Notes under the pieces: generated by a model
What the model saw: the letters and a program-made list of their open reading frames with translations, nothing else
The model's database searches: none
What the model was told of the DNA's origin: nothing
Shown here: piece after piece, positions 56,708 to 64,000 of the stretch
Numbering within the stretch: position 1 is the first letter of the stretch
How the letters are laid out: the number at the start of each line of letters is the position of its first letter
DNA from: Tenrec ecaudatus
Taxonomy: Eukaryota > Chordata > Mammalia > Afrosoricida > Tenrecidae
Length of the DNA stretch: 64,000 nucleotides
Direction of reading: 5' to 3'
Assembly (NCBI RefSeq): GCF_050624435.1
Contig: NC_134539.1
Span: 46,656,001 to 46,720,000, forward strand
Translations under genes and position numbers: made by a program

Positions 56708-56764
56708 AGGGGACTCTGGGTTTATCCTGGACACCACGAGAGGCATCTTCTGATCCACTCCTCC
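56708..56764 (-). CDS. PTPN3: PTPN3 exon: PDZ core (57 bp)
   Basis: A 19-codon microexon reading GGVDQKMPLVVSRINPESP, in phase 0 on both sides. It joins the GFNLK loop of the previous exon to ADTCIPKL in the next. It forms PDZ strand beta-3 and neighbouring loops. Splice sites are TTCCCCAG|GGAGGA and CCCCT|GTAAGT. The exon is too short to stand out as an open frame and was found by searching for the missing PDZ segment. Skipping it would keep frame but should break the fold. Confidence 0.95.
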
Positions 56765-57790
56765 CTGGGGAACGCATAGCACAATGAACAACACTGCAGT
56801 TCACAACGACACATAAGCACCGACACCAGCTGAGTAGCCCCTCCCTGCATGCACGCAGGCGACCCTGGCCCTCTGCCTCATCATCACTCGATCCACCTGC
56901 CAGAAGCACGGCCAGGCAGGCTGCAGCGGTGTGGAGTTGGCTCTGAAGCCTTGTCCCTTGACCCTCAGATGCCCCGTGCTAGGGGTGCGAGTCAAGAGCA
57001 CCAGCCCCCCTGGCTAAAATGCCAACACTCCAGGGAAGGCCCCCAAGTGATGTGCCTTCTAAGTGCTGCCAGACAAGGAGCGTTCCTGGGGAGGGCAGGT
57101 CCTCGGGGAAAGTTTCCCCACCCACCCCTCCGAGGGAAGGTCTTTCGCTGGGATTTCTGGGCACTGTGAGCAGTGGCAGCTGGGGGATGGGCAACCCCAG
57201 ACCAACAGCCCGTGAGCAGGGGTGTCCGTCGCTTTTTCTGCAGCGGGCCAGCTCATCTGTCAGTCTGTATTGTAGGTCAGAGGCCTTGTGAGCCAAGCAC
57301 TTTGGCCCCTGTGGTGCAAGAGCAGCCGTGGTGAGAGTACCTGTCAACGGATGGGGCAGCCGTGTCCCGAGAACACCTGGCTGAATTCTACAGAGAGCGC
57401 TGAGCCCCTGAGCATGGCAAGGAGGGAGGTGCCTGGGACAGCAGCCTTAGCTGTGTTGCGGGCTCTCAAGTCTGTCGGGCCGCTGGCTAACGGTGTACCT
57501 AACCTCCCTAAGCCTCCGTATTCATCTGGAAAATGGGCCTACAAATACTGACATCATAGTGTATTAGAAGGTGTTGGCAGGAGACAGAAAGCAAGTACCT
57601 CTACAGGGGACCAGGCACTGAGCCACCCCGCTGCGATGGGGCAGCTGCCTTGGCCACAGAACGAACCCCCGTTAAGAAGGGTGAGCCCACCCACCGCCTT
57701 ATGTAGCCTGCATGTGTGGCCCACTTCCAATGGAAACTGACAAGTCATCTAAAGACGGCTTCCAAGCACGGGGATTCCCGATCAATGTAC

Positions 57791-57868
57791 CTTAAGGTTG
57801 AAACCAAACCTCCCCTCTTCGTCCGGTGTGATACGGATCAAGAGTAAGTAGCCGTTGTCGTCATCATA
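57791..57868 (-). CDS. PTPN3: PTPN3 exon: start of the PDZ domain (78 bp)
   Basis: Encodes 26 residues in phase 0 at both ends, [13 protein letters not shown] then [13 protein letters not shown]. The GRFGFN stretch is the PDZ carboxylate-binding loop (G-F-G-F type) and the preceding LLLIRI is strand beta-1. In human PTPN3 this PDZ domain binds C-terminal peptides of partners such as p38-gamma and TACE (family knowledge). Splice sites are TTTTCCAG|TAT and AAG|GTACAT. The acidic N-terminal stretch (YDDDNGY) appears to differ from the human sequence as I remember it. Confidence 0.93.
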
Positions 57869-57991
57869 CTGGAAAACACGGGAAGTGGTCAGTTACGACA
57901 CTGGTCTCTCCCGCCGGGGATGGCCACGTTTTCCTCTTTGAGCCCCTCAGCCCCCACCCCCCAGCCCCGTGCTCACAATGTGCAGGCTCAC

Positions 57992-58178
57992 CTTGTCGAA
58001 GTAGTACTGGCTGGAGTCCTCCGTGGAGCCCCCTTTGGTCACCCTGTTGTAGTCCTCCAAGAACTGCTGGTCGACGCCATCTGGTGAGCAGGAGCCTGGA
58101 GCATTTGAAGATGGAGACACAGAACTGGATGACTTCTGGGTCAGGCAGCTTTGTGCTGGGTTGCTCTCGGACAGACTC
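57992..58178 (-). CDS. PTPN3: PTPN3 exon: linker before the PDZ domain (187 bp)
   Basis: Encodes 62 residues plus the last base of a split codon. It is Ser/Thr/Pro-rich at first ([25 protein letters not shown]), then reads [20 protein letters not shown] and ends QYYFDK. This is the linker between FERM and PDZ domains, probably disordered and rich in possible phosphorylation sites. Donor AAG|GTGAGC is clear. The acceptor was placed at TTGATGAAG|GAG because a TGA TGA pair blocks the frame just upstream and a C/T-rich tract precedes it. This placement keeps the phase, but a transcript is needed to confirm the upper boundary. The next upstream exon is outside the window. Confidence 0.85.
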
Positions 58179-59473
58179 CTTCATCAAGGGGAAGGAGGAC
58201 ATGTTTCAATGATGGGCTTAAGTTTTCATCAGAGCAAACATTACGGACTGCTGGGGTTTGGCATCTCAAGGGCTGTCCAGTGCCCCGCTCCCCCCCAAAA
58301 TAAAAAACTTAGAGGGTCCAAAGTTCATCCGAGGGCTCTACATTGGCCTCCTTTCCCTCACCCAGCCTCACATCATCACCTGTTGTTGGGGGAGGGGGCG
58401 AAAGCACAGCTGTAAGCTCATCTCCCTTTCCTGCTGCGTCAGAGGGGCAGCAGAGGCGTGTGTCCAGCGACAGGTGGTTTAACTACTGACCTGGGCTCTA
58501 CCAGGGACGTTCCATCAGATGCCCATGTTGCTGTTCCTTCTGGAACCTTCCCCCCCCACATTCCTGCTGATAGCTCTGCAGTCTAGGCTCTCAGCTACGC
58601 AAAGGACACGTGGCTACTGTAACTGCTCAGAACCGTCTGTAGCTTTCCTCCTCTGGGTTTTCCTGCCTGCCCATGGGCACTTGCTCACACTGAGACCATG
58701 CCATCTTTGCCTTCATCTAAGCCATCAACCAGGGGCTGGGGATTTGATCCCGACTCATGGCAACCCCCGTTGGAGTAGAACTGGGATCCAGAGGGGTTGA
58801 ACAGTCAGTATTTCAAAAGACCAGGGGTGGGGGATTATGAAAACCCAACAAAAATGTTTGTGGGAATATGGGACAGTGAGATAAAGGAGTCATTCTGTGA
58901 ACTGTGGGAAGTCCCCCAGAGATCTTCAGTTCTTTCCTCCCAGGAACCTCTGTGTGGACTTGGATTGGGGCTCTTTTGGTTAGCAGCTCAGTGTATGAAT
59001 TGTTTGTTCCTCCAAGGGAGCCCCACTCGACTCTACGGTGTTCTCACGTTAGGTGCCTTCGGGTGGGTTCCAAAGCACAAGGACCCCCGGACAGTGGCCC
59101 GGTCCCTGGCCATCCTCACTGTCTTTGGGACATCTGAGCCGTGCTATGGCATAGGGCTACACTGCCCAACACAGGAGCTACCAGTCAGTTTAAATAATCA
59201 GATCACACAGCTCGTTCCCTGACTTCATCCGCCACATTTCAGATGCTCCGTTGCCTCATGTGGCTTGTGGCCCATGTACTGGACAGTTGGGGCAGGATGT
59301 TCCCATCAGTCCAGAAAGTTCTACTGTATGGAGCCGTCTTAGACCATCATGGCGATCAGACCCCTGCAGAGTTCTGCGGCCATCTGGTCCAGCTCCATTT
59401 CACAGCTGAGGAAACTGAGGCATGTTCAAGTTCCCAGACCCCTTCACCGAATGGGTAGGAGCAAGCAAATGGT

Positions 59474-59757
59474 AGACAGCAAGCATGAGCTCCCGAGCAT
59501 GGGCTGTGTCTATGCTGGTGAGGCCCAGAACACCCAGCCTCAGGGAGCGAGCAGGGCAGGCATGGCCCACGTGTCGGCGGCAGTGTATGGCTGGCCTCTG
59601 CTCTTATAAGTGAGAGCAGCCAGTCACAGTCGGGGTGGACAGTGCCCTTCTATTGGCTCCGCTGCCTCTGGAAGCATTCTGGGTGTGTTCGAGCACCAGG
59701 ATCACTTCACACCCATCATTCCTGAGTTCCCTCATCTTACACCTGAGGAACTAGAAG
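59474..59757 (+). repeat. Near-identical direct repeat, copy 2 (284 bp)
   Basis: Second copy of 54762-55044, 4.7 kb away, in the intron upstream of the exon at 57992. The two copies bracket the four exons coding the pre-PDZ linker and PDZ domain. Flanks diverge abruptly on the left; on the right only a weak match (CCAGAAC) continues. Confidence 0.93.
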
Positions 59758-59842
59758 GACGTAGCTCCAGAACACCTCTGCCCCATTTGGGCCCCACTAA
59801 GTCTGCTCCCCAACCCCTTGCCCCTAAGTTGACAATCTCACT

Positions 59843-59937
59843 GCCATGGAGCCCTGGAGGGGTGCCGGGTTCTGTGCTCGGCTGCCAAGCACAATGTTGC
59901 CAGTTTGAACCCACTAGCCATTTATTTGAAGGACACA
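59843..59937 (+). mobile_element. AfroSINE head fragment
   Basis: ATGGAGCCCTGGAGGGGTGC and CAGTTTGAACCCACTAGCCA. The 3' half is absent. Confidence 0.7.
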
Positions 59938-59999
59938 CCTTAGTGGTAAACAGAGAAAGACACATATGTACGAGCAAGAAGAGTTTGGCTTTAAGGTCT

Positions 60000-62900
60000 G
60001 AAAGTTGCTTAGGGATGCACTGCCCAAATATAACAGAGAGGGTGTTTAGGATGTTTCCGTGAGAGGGTATTCTGGAGCTAGTGGGACATTTTCAGATGGG
60101 AAATAAGACTTTAATTTACTTAAAAGGACACTTTACAAAACGTCCTCCAAGTACAACTTGAGCAAGGTTTGTTGTTTACAAGAGCACCCCCTTGTGGCAG
60201 AGGGGCCGCACCTTTCATAGGTTGCAAATAGTACCTACAGGCTCTGACAGGGGTGCTACCTGTGGGCAAGGAGTCTCAGTCCCTTGGAACGCTTGGAAGA
60301 CAGCAAAGGGTGTCAGTGTAGGGAAGGGTGAGTGGCATTTAAACAAAGAAGCAAGCGAACAAAGTAGACGGAAATAGACTTCACTATATTATAGTGAAAT
60401 ACAATTTCACTATAATTGTAATATTAAAGAATCTGGGTAGATTGATTATACAATTGTAAAAATAAAAAACCGTGCACAGTACCTCGGATTTGTGGGTTTC
60501 ATCATCTCAGGCTTTAAAGTCTTTTAATTTGTCAATAAAGAACTCAATGTCTAGGTGAGACAGCCCCCACACAGTAGTAAAGGAAATCTATACACCAGGC
60601 CCTTTAATGCCCACACATCCCTGCTACATAAAGTTTACTTTGGGATGAGCATTTATTGTGTGGTGGCTGATCCACTCAGCTGCAGGAACTTGCTGCTCAG
60701 TGTGGTGGACGGGCAGGCCAATGAGGAAGACATCAAATAAAGAGGAGCAATAAGAAGGCGGCAAAGACAAGGGGGGATGTTCAAAGTCACTGTCAGTGGT
60801 CGGGCAAGAGACAAAGGTGGTGAACCTGAGAGCTAAGGAAGAGATGCTTTCGAGAGGGAATTAGCAAGATGACACGGGAGATGAGCGAGGTCAGTCAAGA
60901 ATGGCTGAGGTGGACGCAGCCAAGGATGGCTGACGTGTCCCAACAGGTGCAAGCTGGATAGCATTCAAATGATGGTCCCACTTCCCGAGACGGAGGAGGA
61001 GCCGAGGCTGGACACGAAGAAGGGACATGGATGCTGGGTCACGCTTGGGTTGCGTTTGGGTTTAAAAGTATCTGTCCGGTGCTCACATGCCTGTGGGCCC
61101 AAACCAAGTAGAAATATAGACAGGTTTAAAAGACACAACACATATAACTCCTATTGCAATTCCCCTGGCTGCTGGCCTCGGCGGGAGAGACCCAGATGGC
61201 GGAGGCGTGCTCTCCCACAGTCAGCTCAGCAAGCCACTGGAGCACAGTCAGAGAATGGTGACTACGTATGAGAAGAGAAGGGGATGGCTGAGGCACTGGG
61301 GTCGTTTCAGCACGACCAGGTTGGCAGGTAGGGCTGCAAACAGGTTGTAGGTCTCGCAGCAGCCGGGAGTTTTGGATGGGTGATGCGCACGCTGGCCCAG
61401 CATCCTAAGGAGACTTTGGCACAGCGAGGGAAGAACACTGGACAGCCGAGAGCGATACAACAGAATCGGCTGCTACACTGGAAGGGAGCCCTTTGTCGCC
61501 GGCAGTGTTCCTGGGCCCTGGGTTATCAGCATAATAATTGCATAAGGGGGATGCCAAGGAAACCCCCCATCATCATGGTTGAAGAAGGGGTTCCCCAGAC
61601 GCCCTCTGAGGGACAGATGCTTTGAAATAAAGAGTGACAGCTGCTCCCAATCTCACGGAACAAGGCAGGCTCTGAATTAAGGGGCAAACGAATTAGCAAC
61701 CAAGGAGCTGTTAGGCGGGATGATCTGAAACCCCAACACTACCCCCGGAGGGGACCCACCAACACCGTGACAAAAAGCGACTTCCAGATACAATCCTTAT
61801 CTGTCCTCGGATTTGCTTCCTCTAGTTTTGGCTCTGCAAGTTATTTATTTTTATTGTTTCTTAAAAGGGCTCCCTGCCCCCACTCCCGCCCCCCAGCTTT
61901 CCCTAGGCTGGGGATGGTGGGGGCTGCCTTGCCAAGGAGGAAGCTTATGTGTCCGTAGGATTTGGTCTTGGGTCTGAAGGAAGCAAAGGAACAAAGTGGA
62001 TGCCAGAGCTGTGGAAGTCACCCAAGAATACGGCCTACTTTGGGCACAAAGCAAGCTGCTAAGGCCTCCTAACTATAATCATAAACGTGTCTGTGCTGCT
62101 ATAAATATGAGCCGCGCCGGCGAGTGACTCATCCACTGCGAGCCTATTCAGAATGCCACTCTGGTTGAGAGCCAGCCTGTGCTCTCCTTCCTCTCTTCTT
62201 TCAGAGATGGGTACAGAACATTACACTTCGTGCTTCTAAAAGGGACCCTCCTTGCCGTCTCCAGATTAAGCATCTGATTTCTCTGACACGAGACTTCTTT
62301 TTGCCTCTTCACACAAATCTGCTGTAGAAAACAGGGCAAACATTTCTTAAACATTTTGCAAATATGCGCTTGAGTACCCAGCACAGGCTTCCCCGCCGAG
62401 CACAGACAAGGCTTCCTCCTTTCCTGCCTCGGGCAGTGGCGGGTACCCAGGCTCTCAGGGAGCGGCTGGCCTGCCTAGGAAGGCCCAGCAGGAGGAGGCT
62501 TCTCTGCAGGCAGGAAGAGGCCTCACCAGCTGGCGTGGTCAGGATGCCAGCCGCCTAGCGGTGCGCCCCACTTGCAAAGCACAGCTGTGGGTCCCCCGGC
62601 TGGGCTGGGCCACACTGTGAGATGTCTATTGTCAATGCACCTGGCGAAACCATAGCAAGGAAGGGCCTGCCTAGAGATCTCCATTAAGGACTATTTCAGC
62701 TGCAGAGTCTAATGCACTCCAGGGAGAGACAGCTGACAAGGTTTCATAGAGGCGTTCCAAATGGAAATCAATGTTTGCTGCTGCGGAGGGGCTGGGTGGG
62801 TCAGGCCGGGCCAGACCTCCCTTACAGAGAACTGAGGAAGAAGTCCATTTTCAATGTGATCTAATTTTACCCCGTCTCAATGTAAACAGTCTCACGTGGC

Positions 62901-63217
62901 TGGAAGCTCAGGCGCGGAAGTCCGGGAACACCGTCAGCCCCTGCTGCAGCTGCAGAGCATAGGGTGGGGGAGTTCCCCAGAGGTAGGAGACAGGCAAGTA
63001 ACTAGGCTTCTCAGACCCTCCATCCTAACCTTTCTTCCAAAAGAGCCTGAGCCTCACGCTGTGACAGCGCCACTCTAAGGGCGGCTCAGGTACTGCGTGC
63101 CCAGCTGACCTAGTGGCTTGAACGAGGCTTGGGCTTCAAACTCCCTTCAATGCTCCCTCTCGGGCCAGCAGTGTGGGTAGAAAGGGTGTGCTGCTGGGTG
63201 CACAGAGGGGGGCTCTC
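60000..63217 (-). other. PTPN3: PTPN3 intron upstream of the linker exon
   Basis: No coding exon found. Low in SINEs. A MEF2-like CTATAAATAT (62098-62107) and an AP-1 consensus TGACTCA (62125-62131) sit close together in a short unique stretch. Function unknown. Confidence 0.4.
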
Positions 63218-63570
63218 CTTGACTCCGGACTCGCTGTAAGGAGTCTATTCTGACTTCCGGCGCGCCTACAGGCAGAGTAGAACCGCCTGGGGGTTTTCTG
63301 AGAATATCATACTTTACAGGAGGAGAAAGCATCATCTGTCTCTATCGGAGCGGATGGTAGTTTTGAACTGGTGACCTTGTGCTTAGCAGCCCAATGTGTC
63401 ACCACCACACCACCAGGTCTCCTATAATAAGCCCATAAAACCAGTGGCCATCAACTGACTGCGCCATGGTGACCCCACGCGAGTCAGTGTAGAAGTATAC
63501 CCTACATGGCTTTTCGGTGGCTGAACTGCAGCCACCAAGCCTTTGACTGGCAGCTCGGAGCCTAACTGCT
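63218..63570 (-). mobile_element. Two AfroSINEs in reverse orientation
   Basis: 63218-63424 is nearly full-length (GCAGAGTAGAACCGCCTGGG, AGTTTTGAACTGGTGACC, CACCACACCACCAGGTCTCC). 63440-63570 is a second, more diverged copy (GGTGACCCCACGCGAGTCAG). Confidence 0.8.
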
Positions 63571-64000
63571 TGCAGCCCCCCTCCCGTTCCCCCTCAAGGG
63601 ACTCCTGGATGTCCATGCATCACTGGAAAGACACATCTATCCTCTACTGGGCATTAGGAGTCTCTGAAGCCAGCCAGCCCAGACTGGGGGTGGGGTGGGG
63701 TGAGGTGGGGGGCTGGAACTGCCCATACTGCAAACTAGCTTATGCTCCCCCGCCCCCCGCCGTTTCCTTTTAAGAACTGTCCTTTCACTTGCAGGCATCC
63801 CGGGCACTGAGTCCAGACACATGCGGTCCAGGAAACTTCCTGCAACGAGGGCAATGTCTGATTCCATGCTTGTGAACGGGGCGAGCCATGGGCCACAGGT
63901 AGAGGCCAGCACCATTGAGAAACAGAATTTTAACATCTAGCTCTAATGAATCAAAGTTTGAATCGCCAGGCCTGGCTAGAGGAGACTGGCCCTGAGACTC

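Larger units (their letters stand above)
28340..64000 (-). other. PTPN3: PTPN3 gene, 3' half (12 coding exons, probable 3' UTR)
   Basis: Protein tyrosine phosphatase non-receptor type 3 (PTPH1): a cytosolic, membrane-cytoskeleton-associated phosphatase with FERM, PDZ and PTP domains (913 residues in human). The exons listed below, read on the minus strand, join without a phase error and give about 475 residues, matching human residues ~439-913. PTPN3 was chosen over its paralogue PTPN4 because of the sequences AMMVQTS and QMLDPS at the C-terminus, and the linker [19 protein letters not shown]. No stop or frameshift is seen, so the gene looks functional. FERM exons are not in the window. The right boundary is the window edge, not the gene end, and the left boundary is a proposed poly(A) site. 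Confidence 0.95.

Noticed and set aside
57941..58000. Alternative acceptor (ATGCTCCAG|GCT) for the linker exon
   Set aside because: The upstream frame stays open and matches the known PTPN3 linker ([14 protein letters not shown]), so the exon extends to about 58178.

Overview
This is vertebrate (placental mammal) nuclear DNA. Short exons have GT/AG splice sites and sit between large introns packed with interspersed repeats. The repeats point to Afrotheria, most likely a tenrec such as Echinops telfairi. tRNA-derived AfroSINEs occur throughout, RTE/BovB-type LINE fragments are common, and there is one clear SPIN-type hAT element, a horizontally transferred family reported from tenrec. The species is an inference; no assembly name is visible.

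The only protein-coding gene I can support is the 3' half of PTPN3 (PTPH1, a FERM-PDZ tyrosine phosphatase) on the minus strand. Twelve coding exons lie between 58178 and 29749. They encode the last ~475 residues: the linker before the PDZ domain, the whole PDZ domain and the whole phosphatase domain to the stop codon. Every splice junction joins in phase (1429 coding bases including the stop), with no in-frame stop or frameshift. The catalytic parts are all present: the KNRY loop, TQGP, WPD loop, HC(X5)R signature and C-terminal Q loop. The FERM-domain exons lie beyond the right edge.

Layout: 1-26 kb is intergenic DNA downstream of PTPN3, with AfroSINEs, RTE fragments (one apparently twin-primed, carrying a 33-bp x 4 tandem repeat), two hAT elements, three copies of an LTR-like repeat and LINE 3' ends. 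26-29.7 kb is the PTPN3 3' flank and probable 3' UTR. 29.7-40 kb holds the eight exons covering the phosphatase domain and a 0.7-kb GA-rich satellite-like array. 40-52 kb is one 12.4-kb intron. 52-58 kb holds the five exons for the linker, PDZ domain and region between PDZ and phosphatase. 58-64 kb is the next intron.

No prokaryotic-type system, CRISPR array, RNA gene or second protein-coding gene was found. The most notable observations are a ~284-bp near-identical direct repeat flanking the four pre-PDZ/PDZ exons, a (TG)30 tract starting 10 nt inside the intron after a PDZ exon, the SPIN element nested in an AfroSINE, and the twin-primed RTE with its internal repeat expansion. All repeat-family names rest on recognition by eye and need a RepeatMasker/Dfam run.
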